NCBI GenBank assembly: GCA_021158305.1
Contig: JAGGUU010000158.1
Coordinates: forward strand, 1-37,134
Direction: 5' to 3'
Origin: Candidatus Bathyarchaeota archaeon
GTDB lineage: Archaea; Thermoproteota; Bathyarchaeia; Bathyarchaeales; DTEX01
DNA length: 37,134 bases
Shown here: one piece after another, positions 28,617 to 36,727 of the stretch
Layout: each line of letters begins with the position of its first letter
Position numbering within the stretch: the stretch's first letter is position 1
Translations under genes and position numbers: made by a program
Notes under the pieces: model-generated
Seen by the model: only the letters and a program-made list of their open reading frames with translations
Database searches by the model: none
Told to the model about the DNA's origin: nothing

Positions 28617-30788
28617 ATGGTTGAGGTCCAGCTTAGAGTAGGTGATGCTAAACAGAGGGATGTAGCAAGGGGCATAGCAAGGATAGACCAGCGTACAATG
28701 GAAAAACTCCAAGTTTCAGCCGGAGACGTAATCGAGATAATCGGGAAGAGAAGAACATCCGCAATAGCTTGGCCAGCTTACTCTGAAGACCAAGGTAGAG
28801 GAATAATTCGAATTGATGGATTTACGCGTAAAAATGCTGGCGTTTCAATAAACGAGTATGTCATCGTGAGAAGAGCGGAGGTTAAGGATGCAATAAGTAT
28901 GGTTCTCGCTCCGATAGATATGCGCCTAAACGTCGACGAGGACTTCACAAACTTTGTCAAGAATAGACTTATGGAGAGAACCTTTGTTGAAGGAGATACA
29001 GCCCTAGTTATGATGCTTGGACATCCCGTTCAGTTCACCGTCATGAAGACTAGACCTCGTGGAATCGTTAGGTTAACTTATGATACGAAGCTTCAGATAC
29101 TATCTGAACCTGCTCCTGAAGCTAAGGGAGTTCCTCGAACTACGTATGAGGATATTGGAGGGCTTAAGGAGGAGATTCAGCGTCTAAGGGAAATGGTAGA
29201 GTTACCGATGAGGCATCCCGAGATCTTCCAGAGACTAGGCATAGATCCGCCTAAGGGAGTTCTTCTCCACGGTCCTCCTGGATGTGGAAAAACATTACTC
29301 GCAAGGGCTGTTGCAAACGAGTCTGACGCTAACTTCTTCTCTATAAATGGGCCTGAGATCATGAGTAAGTTCTATGGGGAGTCAGAAGCTAGGCTTCGAG
29401 AGATTTTCCAGCAGGCTGAAAAGAATGCACCAGCCATAATATTCATTGACGAACTTGATGCGATAGCGCCTAAACGCGAAGAGGTTACGGGTGAGGTTGA
29501 GAGAAGAGTTGTAGCGCAGCTTCTAGCCTTGCTTGACGGCTTAACGGGACGTGGAAACGTGATAGTCATAGGAGCGACTAATAGACCTAACGCCTTAGAT
29601 CCAGCACTTAGGAGGCCTGGAAGATTCGATAGAGAGATAGAGATAGGAATACCGGACAAGCAGGGAAGATATGAGATACTGCAGATCCATACAAGAGGGA
29701 TGCCTTTAGCTCCGGATGTCGACTTGAAGAAACTAGCTGAGATGACGCATGGATATACGGGTGCGGATCTCGCCGCCCTCTGCCGTGAAACGGCGATGAA
29801 GGCTCTACGCCGATACTTACCAGAGATAGATCTTGAACAGGAGAGGATTCCTCCAAGCGTCCTAGAGAAAATGGAGGTGAAGATGGAAGACTTCATAAAT
29901 GCCTATAGGGAGATCACGCCTACAGCCATGAGGGAAGTTGCAATAGAGGTTCCAACGGTCCATTGGGATGATGTCGGAGATCTTGAAGAAGTAAAGCAGG
30001 AACTTAAGGAATCAGTTGAGTGGCCACTTAAGAACCCCGAGGTCTTTAAGAGAATGGGCATCACCCCGCCCAAGGGCATCCTCCTATTTGGTCCTCCTGG
30101 ATGTGGAAAAACATTACTCGCAAGAGCAGTTGCTACCGAGAGTGAAGCAAACTTCATAAGTATTAAGGGACCGGAAGTCTTCTCAAAGTGGGTTGGCGAA
30201 TCTGAAAGAGCTATACGCGAAGTTTTCAGGAAGGCGAGAATGTCAGCTCCCGCCATAGTCTTCTTCGATGAAATCGATGCTCTTGTTCCTAGGAGAGGAG
30301 CCGGATACGCCGACAGCGGCGTTACCGAGAGAGTTATCAGCCAGCTGCTGACGGAGATAGACGGAATAGAGCCTCTACAGGAAGTGATCATTCTCGCGGC
30401 AACCAACAGACCTGATATATTAGATCCAGCCGTCCTTAGGCCGGGACGGTTAGACCGCATGATCTACGTTCCAGAACCAAACGAGGAAGGTAGGTATCAA
30501 ATCTTTAAGATACATACGAAGAATATGCCGCTTGCAGAGGATGTCGACCTTAGAGAGCTGGCTAGATTAACAAAGGGATACTCTGGAGCAGACATAGAGT
30601 CTGTCTGCCGAGAAGCCGCTTTAATAGCCCTTCGCAGAGATATAAACTCGAAAGAAGTTAGGTTCTCCGACTTTAGGGAGGCCTTAAAGAAGATAGGACC
30701 GAGTATAACTCCAGACATGGATAACTGGTACCGCAACTTCATGAAGCAAGCTAGAAAGGCCCAGAAGCCAGCGCCTCTAGTGGCGTAG
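28617..30788 (+). CDS. cdc48: Cdc48/VAT-type AAA ATPase
   Basis: Hexameric unfoldase of the p97/VAT type, 723 residues. The N-domain (about 1-185) has the double-psi barrel start VQLRVGDAKQRDVARGIARI. D1 has Walker A GPPGCGKTLLARAVANE at 219, Walker B AIIFIDELDAIAPKR and the arginine-finger region RRPGRFDREIEIG. D2 has Walker A at 492, Walker B AIVFFDEIDALVPRR and ATNRPDILDPAVLRPGRLDR. The acidic D1-D2 linker includes ITPTAMREVAIEVPTVHWDD. The two Walker A regions share 35 identical bases (29271-29305 and 30090-30124). ATG five bases after GGTGA. A small winged-helix-like gene follows 15 nt after the stop. Confidence 0.96.
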   Translation: MVEVQLRVGDAKQRDVARGIARIDQRTMEKLQVSAGDVIEIIGKRRTSAIAWPAYSEDQGRGIIRIDGFTRKNAGVSINEYVIVRRAEVKDAISMVLAPIDMRLNVDEDFTNFVKNRLMERTFVEGDTALVMMLGHPVQFTVMKTRPRGIVRLTYDTKLQILSEPAPEAKGVPRTTYEDIGGLKEEIQRLREMVELPMRHPEIFQRLGIDPPKGVLLHGPPGCGKTLLARAVANESDANFFSINGPEIMSKFYGESEARLREIFQQAEKNAPAIIFIDELDAIAPKREEVTGEVERRVVAQLLALLDGLTGRGNVIVIGATNRPNALDPALRRPGRFDREIEIGIPDKQGRYEILQIHTRGMPLAPDVDLKKLAEMTHGYTGADLAALCRETAMKALRRYLPEIDLEQERIPPSVLEKMEVKMEDFINAYREITPTAMREVAIEVPTVHWDDVGDLEEVKQELKESVEWPLKNPEVFKRMGITPPKGILLFGPPGCGKTLLARAVATESEANFISIKGPEVFSKWVGESERAIREVFRKARMSAPAIVFFDEIDALVPRRGAGYADSGVTERVISQLLTEIDGIEPLQEVIILAATNRPDILDPAVLRPGRLDRMIYVPEPNEEGRYQIFKIHTKNMPLAEDVDLRELARLTKGYSGADIESVCREAALIALRRDINSKEVRFSDFREALKKIGPSITPDMDNWYRNFMKQARKAQKPAPLVA
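29271..29305 (+). repeat. 35-bp exact repeat, copy 1 (D1 Walker A of cdc48)
   Basis: Identical to 30090-30124 in all 35 positions, including every third codon base, over the codons for GPPGCGKTLLAR. Flanking codons differ (GGCTGTTGC here, AGCAGTTGC in copy 2). Confidence 0.85.
30090..30124 (+). repeat. 35-bp exact repeat, copy 2 (D2 Walker A of cdc48)
   Basis: Second copy of the 35-base identity. D1 and D2 are otherwise clearly diverged at nucleotide level, so the identity suggests gene conversion or a strong shared constraint. Confidence 0.85.
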
Positions 30789-30803
30789 GAATGAGGGATA
30801 ATC

Positions 30804-31043
30804 ATGGCAACGAGCACATGGAAGATCCATCCAATCTATTTAACTATAATTGAGATACTTCAGAAGAAAGGCTCAATGACGGATGAAGAGCTCCTAGAGA
30901 TGTTAAAGGCCTTCTATAAGGAGATAGGTCTAGACGATTTGAACAAAAACCTGATGGCGATGGAGATCTCCGGATTAATTCACGTCTCATCCTTAACTAA
31001 GGGAAGGAAACTAATCGAGCTGAAGAAAAATAGTTTTCAATAA
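30804..31043 (+). CDS. Small winged-helix-like protein downstream of Cdc48
   Basis: 79 residues, predicted as three helices and a short hairpin: IHPIYLTIIEILQKKGSMTD, EELLEMLKAFYKEIGLDDLN, MAMEISGLIHVSSLTKGRKL. The last part resembles a wing after a helix-turn-helix, as in small archaeal winged-helix proteins, but I cannot name a family. ATG with GGGATAATC ahead. Only 15 nt separate it from the cdc48 stop, so it is in the same transcript and may be a Cdc48 adaptor or regulator; that role is inferred from position only. Confidence 0.72.
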   Translation: MATSTWKIHPIYLTIIEILQKKGSMTDEELLEMLKAFYKEIGLDDLNKNLMAMEISGLIHVSSLTKGRKLIELKKNSFQ

Positions 31044-31113
31044 TTTGGAAACAGACCGAAACTTCTAATAGATCGTTATCTCCAGCATCTAGATTTAAGT
31101 CATCTTTGAATAT

Positions 31114-31140
31114 CTATAAATACTTATATGCCTAGCATAT
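31114..31140 (+). promoter_or_regulatory. Promoter and inverted repeat of the phosphate-uptake operon
   Basis: TATA box CTATAAATACTT at 31114-31125 is followed at once by ATATGC-CTA-GCATAT (31126-31140), a perfect 6-bp inverted repeat located between the TATA box and the expected transcription start near 31145. A repressor bound here would block initiation. Role as a phosphate operator is inference. Confidence 0.5.
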
Positions 31141-31229
31141 ATTCACTAAATTGCGCATATTAAAATATCCATCATGATCAGCATAGATCCTGACATAAGT
31201 GGAAGGATACTATCGAGAAGGCAAGAGAA

Positions 31230-31925
31230 ATGACATTCCGCAGCTCATTCCTCCGATTGTTTAGACGGAGGGAGAAAGAGACTCTTCGTCTTCTCACGGA
31301 GTATCTAGACTCCGTATTTAAGGTTGTAGAAGAATTTAGAACCCTCATATCATCTCTTATAAGCGGGGACATAGTCTTAAGTTCGCCAAGCACATTTGAA
31401 GCTAAAATAGACTTGATATCAGTATATGAGTCTCTAGCAGATGATCTATACCTTAAATCTCTAATAACTCTTTGTGAAGGAGCCTTCTTCTCTGGTCTAC
31501 GTGAGGACTTTATAAGATTATTGAACAGCATAGATGACATAGCAGACTACGCCAAGGACTCCTCTCAGATTCTAGCTAGAAGCAGACTTGACAAGATGCT
31601 GAGAAAATGCAGCACTGGCGGAGATGTCTCATTTAATCTTTTCTTAGATAAGGTTGTGAAGACAGTTGAAGTTTTAAGAAGCGCCGTCTATGACTTGGAG
31701 AAAAACTCTGCCGCCGTCATTAAGAAATCTATAAAGGTGAAGGAGCTAGAGGAGGAGGCTGACGATATAAAATGGAAACTGCTGAGGGCAATATTTTCTC
31801 GTGAGATAGACTCATTAACACTCCTAGAACTCAAAGACCTTGTTTTAACAATCGATGGTATAGCTGATTCAGCAGCTCAGTCCTCAGAGATACTTATCAC
31901 AATAGTGATGAAGGCGAGAGCCTAG
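31230..31925 (+). CDS. DUF47 / PhoU-like phosphate transport regulator
   Basis: 231 residues, all helical, in the DUF47 (TIGR00153) family of PhoU-like proteins encoded beside PiT transporters. Typical blocks are an N-terminal FRRREKETLRLLTEYLDSVF, a central IRLLNSIDDIADYAKDSSQI (E/D-rich PhoU metal motif) near 95, and a second repeat EEEADDIKWKLLRAIFSREI with LKDLVLTIDGIADSAAQSSE near 190-220. It is thought to bind metals and control the partner permease. The ATG has GGCAAGAGA ahead. The permease ATG begins on the base after this stop codon, so the two are translated together. Confidence 0.86.
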   Translation: MTFRSSFLRLFRRREKETLRLLTEYLDSVFKVVEEFRTLISSLISGDIVLSSPSTFEAKIDLISVYESLADDLYLKSLITLCEGAFFSGLREDFIRLLNSIDDIADYAKDSSQILARSRLDKMLRKCSTGGDVSFNLFLDKVVKTVEVLRSAVYDLEKNSAAVIKKSIKVKELEEEADDIKWKLLRAIFSREIDSLTLLELKDLVLTIDGIADSAAQSSEILITIVMKARA

Positions 31926-32864
31926 ATGTCGATCAGCTTATTTCTCTTATTCGTCACAGGCTTATTCCTCAGCGCTATTTTAGGAGCAAATAATGCCTCG
32001 GCTTGCTTCGGGGCAAATGTAGGTGCAGGATTCGTCAGATATAGAACAGCGGCCATCTTAGCTGCTTTAGGGGTCTTCTTGGGAGTAATTATTGAAGGAG
32101 CGAAGCTTTCCAGAGCAGTATATCACGGAGTTCTGGGAGAAGTAAGCATGGAAGCTATGACTATAATTATGGTAACCGCTATGATTATCATAGGAGTCGC
32201 AACAATTTTTCGTCTACCTCTTTCATTATCTGAAAGCCTAATAGGATCCGCCGTCGGGATCGGGATTGGAAGCCAGATAAATGTAAACTGGAGATTCACA
32301 CTGACAGTATTCGCGTTTTGGGTCATAAATCCATTCTTTTCCGCTATTCTATCAGTAGCAATCTGCAGAATGTTGTCTTACGCTACTTCGCGTGTCAAGA
32401 ACATCTTAACACTTAATTACATATATGGGAAGGTAGCGTCAGCTCTATCGTTTTATGTAGCATATGTTCTAGGCGCGAATACCTTGGGATTAGTGAGCGG
32501 AATCTACGCTCCTTTCATGCCGATAAAAGAGATAATTCCGCTGCTCTTCGGGTTAGCGGCGGCTCTGGGCATATACTTTTTAAGCAGAGGAATAACGGAA
32601 TCTGTCGGAAGGGAAATAATCGGTTTAAGTCCTGTTACGGCTCTTGTCTCACAGCTCAGCGGAGCGATAACCGTGCATCTCTTCACACAGTTTGGGCTTC
32701 CAGTATCGATTACCCAAGCTCAGGTAGGAGGAATACTGGGAATAGGAGTAGCGAAAAGAATAGTTTTTATGAATAAACGTAAAACTAGGAATATCATATT
32801 TGGGTGGATGCTGGCGCCGCTGGTCGGCGCAATTATCTCATGGCTACTCTCCTACACAATCTAG
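31926..32864 (+). CDS. pit: PiT-family inorganic phosphate permease
   Basis: Membrane phosphate transporter, 312 residues, about ten helices. The family motif occurs twice as inverted halves: LGANNASACFGANVGAGFVR near residue 20 and VLGANTLGLVSG near 185. PLSLSESLIGSAVGIGIGSQ and GLPVSITQAQVGGILGIGVA are the conserved P-rich loops (the latter is the C-terminal signature GLPVSxTQAxVGxIxG). Slightly shorter than bacterial PiT, like other archaeal members. It forms an operon with the DUF47 regulator. It converges on the riboflavin kinase gene with 10 nt between. Confidence 0.92.
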   Translation: MSISLFLLFVTGLFLSAILGANNASACFGANVGAGFVRYRTAAILAALGVFLGVIIEGAKLSRAVYHGVLGEVSMEAMTIIMVTAMIIIGVATIFRLPLSLSESLIGSAVGIGIGSQINVNWRFTLTVFAFWVINPFFSAILSVAICRMLSYATSRVKNILTLNYIYGKVASALSFYVAYVLGANTLGLVSGIYAPFMPIKEIIPLLFGLAAALGIYFLSRGITESVGREIIGLSPVTALVSQLSGAITVHLFTQFGLPVSITQAQVGGILGIGVAKRIVFMNKRKTRNIIFGWMLAPLVGAIISWLLSYTI

Positions 32865-32874
32865 TCAGGAGATT

Positions 32875-33573
32875 TTACCCCTCTAAGAAAACCTCAACCC
32901 TCACCCTGTTTCCATCCTTCAGCCCTAGAACGTTCCTTAGATGCTTCGGGGCGATAACCTCGATGACTGAACTATCATAATGGGTCCTTAACGCCAAGAT
33001 TACCGCTCCCTTTTCTTTCCCATTTACTCGAGCCAAGAAACACTTCACAGGCCCATACGTTCTGTTTGCATCGCTAAATCCATGAATCTCTATTCCACTT
33101 CTGACCTCAAGCTCCCTCCTCATCTGAATATCATACTCGGAGGTTAATTTCAAATTTAGAGTTCCGGGATAAGGGTCAAAACCTAGCTTCTCAATAAACT
33201 GTTTCCTGTAAGGCTCACGTGTAACATAATAGGCGCCTTCACCAAGCCCGCTGAAAACCGTCCCTTCAATAATTATCGGTGATGGTTTCCTCTCAAAGAT
33301 GAAGTTCAGAGCGGCACGTACCTTCCTCAACTGTAAATCTCCAAGATCAGTTATGCGGATGAAGCTTCCCTCACGCGTAGCAGTCCGCCTTATCCAGCCT
33401 ATACGTTCCAAGCTGATGAGGTATCTGGAGATGGTTTGCTGAGAGAGATCGAGCTTCTCAGCCAGAAACTTAGTTGATAGTTTAACGGTTTTTTCCCGAG
33501 CGCCCAGTTCGGCTAGAACATATAGCACAAAGAAGTAATCCTGTAATGTCTTTGTTATTTTTAGATTGTTCAA
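32875..33573 (-). CDS. rbkR: CTP-dependent riboflavin kinase / transcriptional regulator RbkR
   Basis: Bifunctional archaeal protein of 232 residues. N-terminal winged helix-turn-helix (about 1-90): STKFLAEKLDLSQQTISRYL followed by the wing RRTATREGSFIRITDLG. C-terminal riboflavin kinase (about 98-232) of the archaeal CTP-using type: GTVFSGLGEGAYYVTREPYR, FDPYPGTLNLKL and a closing VIEVIAPKHLRNVLGLKDGN. In known members the HTH represses riboflavin genes and CTP:riboflavin phosphorylation makes FMN. TTG start with GGAGG about ten bases ahead. It stands alone here; no other rib genes are in the window. Confidence 0.9.
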   Translation of the reverse strand: MNNLKITKTLQDYFFVLYVLAELGAREKTVKLSTKFLAEKLDLSQQTISRYLISLERIGWIRRTATREGSFIRITDLGDLQLRKVRAALNFIFERKPSPIIIEGTVFSGLGEGAYYVTREPYRKQFIEKLGFDPYPGTLNLKLTSEYDIQMRRELEVRSGIEIHGFSDANRTYGPVKCFLARVNGKEKGAVILALRTHYDSSVIEVIAPKHLRNVLGLKDGNRVRVEVFLEG

Positions 33574-33648
33574 TCCCTTTGATCCTCCATTGAATTAAAC
33601 GGGCGGCTGGATTCACGCAGGTGCCTTGAATCCTTCAGCAACAATATC

Positions 33649-33656
33649 CATATATT
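33649..33656 (+). promoter_or_regulatory. TATA box of the PAC2 gene
   Basis: CATATATT is centred about 38 bp before the ATG at 33691. A longer reading frame begins at 33655, inside this box, which argues for the downstream start. Confidence 0.5.
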
Positions 33657-33690
33657 GCCTTATGCTCTTATCTATTTTCGTGAATCATTA

Positions 33691-34485
33691 ATGGAAAATG
33701 TGAAAATATACGAGAAACCTACATTTCGTTCTTCACAAATGATCATAGGAATGGATGGGTGGGTTAATGCTGGAAAGGTCTCAACATTCTCGGTCAAGTA
33801 TCTAGTAGATAAGCTAGAGGCAAAGAGATTCGGCGAGATTCTTCAAGGAGAATTCCACGATTACTCGATTCAGAGACCTCACGTCTCGATAAAGGAAGGG
33901 TTGATACGATCTTACATTCCTCCCCAGAGCGTATTTTACTACTGGAAGGGAAGGGAAGGTTTAAACCTCATACTGCTTCTGGGCGTCGAGCCATACGTGA
34001 ATTGGCCCAAATACGCAGACGCCATTCTTAAAGTAGCTGAAGAGATGAATGTTGAACGCATATACACGATAGGCGGATACCTCGCCAACATAACTCTAGA
34101 TGAAGAGACGCTGATAAGTTCAACGACAAATAATGAGAAGTTACTCGACGAGCTAAAAAAGATAGGTTCCGTACTGACCCAATACTCCGGCCCCACAAGC
34201 ATATATAGCGAAATTATGTGGAAATGCAAAACAAAAGGAATCGATGTGGTAAGTCTATGGAGCGCCGTTCCAGCATACATTGATGGAGTATATCCAAAAG
34301 CCGCATATTATATTCTCAAAAAGATAGTTGCTTTAACAGGGCTGAACATCGACTTAACAGATCTGAAGAGAAAAGCTGAATCCTTCAGATCATCCCTAGA
34401 GAGGAGAATCATAAAACAGTCTGAACTCCGTAGGCTTCTAAAAAACTTGGGAAAGGAAGAAAGGAAACCAACATATATACTATAA
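33691..34485 (+). CDS. PAC2-family proteasome assembly chaperone-like protein
   Basis: 264 residues of the archaeal PAC2 (COG1938/COG2047-like) family, related to the eukaryotic proteasome assembly chaperones. Family features are IIGMDGWVNAGKVSTFSVKY at the start, PYVNWPKYADAILKVAEEMN in the middle, IYTIGGYLANITLDEETLIS, and SLWSAVPAYIDGVYPKAAYY near 195. A charged helical tail ends the protein. ATG start is supported by a TATA box just upstream, and its first residues (MENVKIYEKP) fit the family. Cdc48 is encoded 3 kb away; whether this protein handles proteasome particles in this organism is inference. Confidence 0.83.
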   Translation: MENVKIYEKPTFRSSQMIIGMDGWVNAGKVSTFSVKYLVDKLEAKRFGEILQGEFHDYSIQRPHVSIKEGLIRSYIPPQSVFYYWKGREGLNLILLLGVEPYVNWPKYADAILKVAEEMNVERIYTIGGYLANITLDEETLISSTTNNEKLLDELKKIGSVLTQYSGPTSIYSEIMWKCKTKGIDVVSLWSAVPAYIDGVYPKAAYYILKKIVALTGLNIDLTDLKRKAESFRSSLERRIIKQSELRRLLKNLGKEERKPTYIL

Positions 34486-34564
34486 AAGCATCTTAGAAAA
34501 ATGGATATATGGCATCCCTAATTATTCATGCGTGTATATTCTTAGGCAATCAAACATCGTAAAC

Positions 34565-34574
34565 GTTTATATTA
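34565..34574 (+). promoter_or_regulatory. TATA box of the ribosomal protein operon
   Basis: GTTTATATTA is preceded by AAAC and followed by a C/T-rich stretch. It predicts a start near 34597 and a leader of about 45 nt before the L3 GTG. Confidence 0.55.
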
Positions 34575-34642
34575 TTCCCCCTCTATTTGAAAAGTACAAG
34601 ATAGCCAAAAACAGGATGAATGCTTTAGGAGATTGAAGACCG

Positions 34643-35653
34643 GTGGGCCACAGAAAGAAGCACGCCCCTAAAAGAGGATCCTTGGCCTATCTGCCTAGAG
34701 GACGTGCTGCACGTCCTATTGGAAGAATAAGATATTGGCCCGAGGTTGATGAGGGACCGGTCTTACTCGGCTTCGCCGGGTACAAGGCCGGCATGACACA
34801 TGTCATTATGGTCGAGGATAAGCCGCGTTCCCCAAATTATGGGCAGGAAGTCGCATATCCAGTTACAATAATTGACACTCCGCCCATGTTCATCTGTGCC
34901 GTGAGAGCCTACACCAAGGATGAGTATGGATTGAAGACTCTAACGGAGGCCTGGGCCGAATCTTTACCTAAGGATTTTGAGAGGCTTAAGGGAGTGCCGA
35001 GGAATCCTAATACTGAGGAATCCCTAAATAAGATTCAAAAGAACCTTAAGGAAGTAGTTGAATTCAGGGTTATAGCTGCAACCCAGCCTAGGCTAGCCAG
35101 AGTACCGAAGAAGAAACCTGACATCATGGAGATTAAAGTCGGCGGTGGATCAATAGAGGAACAGTTCGAGTATATCAAGAAGATTTTAGGCAAGACCATC
35201 AGCGTCAACGAGGTCTTCAAAGAAGGACAGTTCGTAGACGTAATTGCTGTCACCAAAGGGAAGGGGTGGCAGGGAGTCGTGAAGAGATGGGGAGTAAAGA
35301 TTCTAAGTCACAAAGCTAGGAAGACTAAGAGAGGAGTTGCCGCTCTTGGACCTTGGAAGCCGCCGAGAGTTCTGTACACTGTTCCGAGACCTGGACAGAT
35401 GGGTTATCATCAGAGAACCGAATTCAACAAGCGTATCCTAAAGATAGGTGAGAATGGAGAAGAAGTTACTCCTAAAGGCGGATTTCTAAGATACGGCCCC
35501 GTGAAAGGCATGTACCTTATGCTTAAAGGAAGCGTCCCGGGACCAGCTAAGCGTCTAATAAGATTGAGATATCCAGCACGTCCGCCAAAAGAAGTCAGTG
35601 AGGCTCCTCCAGAAATAACTTATGTTGCGCTGGAGTCTCTACAGGGCGTCTAA
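34643..35653 (+). CDS. rpl3: Ribosomal protein uL3
   Basis: Large-subunit protein of 336 residues, the archaeal/eukaryal length. Starts GHRKKHAPKRGSLAYLPRGR, then LLGFAGYKAGMTHVIM near 45. The central block FVDVIAVTKGKGWQGVVKRW near 200 and LGPWKPPRVLYTVPRPGQMG then YHQRTEFNKR near 260 line the peptidyl-transferase side. GTG start with AGGAGAT some nine bases ahead. First gene of the L3-L4-L23-L2 cluster, the conserved archaeal order; L4 follows after 16 nt. Confidence 0.97.
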   Translation: MGHRKKHAPKRGSLAYLPRGRAARPIGRIRYWPEVDEGPVLLGFAGYKAGMTHVIMVEDKPRSPNYGQEVAYPVTIIDTPPMFICAVRAYTKDEYGLKTLTEAWAESLPKDFERLKGVPRNPNTEESLNKIQKNLKEVVEFRVIAATQPRLARVPKKKPDIMEIKVGGGSIEEQFEYIKKILGKTISVNEVFKEGQFVDVIAVTKGKGWQGVVKRWGVKILSHKARKTKRGVAALGPWKPPRVLYTVPRPGQMGYHQRTEFNKRILKIGENGEEVTPKGGFLRYGPVKGMYLMLKGSVPGPAKRLIRLRYPARPPKEVSEAPPEITYVALESLQGV

Positions 35654-35669
35654 GTGAGGTGACAAGATA

Positions 35670-36452
35670 ATGAGCAGGTTTATCTCAATCTTTAACTTGG
35701 AAGGCAAGAAAGCTGGAAGAATAAAGCTTCCAAGCATCTTCGATTATAGCTTGAGACCAGACGTTATTAAAAGAGCAGTCGTCGCTATTCAATCCCATAG
35801 AATCCAGCCTCAAGGAAGGGATGTTATGGCTGGAAAGAGGACAACCGCCGAATCCTGGGGAGCGGGGTATGGAATTGCCAGGGTTCCTAGAGTTAAAGGG
35901 TCGAGGAGAGCCGCCTTCGCTCCTGGAACAGTTGGAGGTAGAAGAACTCATCCTCCGGTTGTTGAGAAGAAGATAAGCAAGAAGATTCCAAAGAAGGAGA
36001 AGCGTCTTGCATTGTTCTCCGCCATAGCCGCAACGGGATCTAAAGAGATCGTGTCCAGAAGAGGACATGTGATTGATGAAGTACCAGCGCTACCCTTAGT
36101 GGTAACCGATGACCTTCAAAATCTTAAGAGAACACAGGATGTTAAGGAGGCATTCATTAAGTTAGGTCTCTGGCCTGATATTTCCCGAGTGAAGGAAAGC
36201 ATAAAGGTCCGGGCTGGAAAAGGGAAGATGCGTGGAAGAAGAAAGAAGATGGGAGTAGGCCCATTAATAGTTATATCTGAGGATGGAGGCATAGTTAAGG
36301 CTGCTAGGAACATACCTGGAGTCGATGTATCCTTCGTTAAGGATCTGAATCCCGAAATACTTGCTCCGGGAACTCATCCTGGAAGACTAACTGTGTGGAC
36401 GAAGTCCAGCATTGAGGAGCTTAAAGAATGGAATGGAGGACGCGGGACATGA
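35670..36452 (+). CDS. rpl4: Ribosomal protein uL4 (L4e/L1e)
   Basis: Large-subunit protein of 260 residues. Archaeal-type blocks are LPSIFDYSLRPDVIKRAVVA near 20, AESWGAGYGIARVPRVKGS near 62 and GGRRTHPPVVEKKISKKIPK, the extended loop that lines the exit tunnel. KGKMRGRRKKMGVGPLIVIS lies near 180 and LAPGTHPGRLTVWTKSSIEE at the end. ATG preceded by GAGGTGA with seven bases spacing. Its stop overlaps the L23 ATG as ATGA. Confidence 0.97.
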   Translation: MSRFISIFNLEGKKAGRIKLPSIFDYSLRPDVIKRAVVAIQSHRIQPQGRDVMAGKRTTAESWGAGYGIARVPRVKGSRRAAFAPGTVGGRRTHPPVVEKKISKKIPKKEKRLALFSAIAATGSKEIVSRRGHVIDEVPALPLVVTDDLQNLKRTQDVKEAFIKLGLWPDISRVKESIKVRAGKGKMRGRRKKMGVGPLIVISEDGGIVKAARNIPGVDVSFVKDLNPEILAPGTHPGRLTVWTKSSIEELKEWNGGRGT

Positions 36453-36709
36453 AGCCGCATGAGGTTATCCTATATCCCCTAATGACTGAGGCTACCAACC
36501 GCCTCCTTGAAAAAGAGAATAAGCTAGTCTTCATCACGAATATAAAGGCGACAAAGAAGGATATAAAAAGGGCAGTGGAGGAGCTTTACAACGTCAAGGT
36601 CAGCAAAGTTAACACGGTTATCACCAGCAGAGGCAAGAAGAAAGCATTTGTTCGGCTTGAGCCTGGATACAGCGCAACAGATGTCGCAATCAAGCTAGGA
36701 ATATTATAG
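36449..36709 (+). CDS. rpl23: Ribosomal protein uL23
   Basis: 86 residues, the normal archaeal size. VILYPLMTEATNRLLEKENK, then VFITNIKATKKDIKRAVEEL and YNVKVSKVNTVITSRGKKKA are the L23 hallmarks, ending in the hydrophobic GYSATDVAIKLGIL. I choose ATG 36449 (coupled ATGA overlap with L4) over the in-frame ATG at 36428, which would add seven residues encoded inside L4. L23 sits at the tunnel exit, where NAC (20737-21078) binds. Confidence 0.95.
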   Translation: MKPHEVILYPLMTEATNRLLEKENKLVFITNIKATKKDIKRAVEELYNVKVSKVNTVITSRGKKKAFVRLEPGYSATDVAIKLGIL

Positions 36710-36727
36710 TCTTAGGGGGTTAAAGGT

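Noticed and set aside
33655..33690. Longer N-terminus for the PAC2 protein
   Set aside because: It begins inside the TATA box, and the family N-terminus fits the ATG at 33691.
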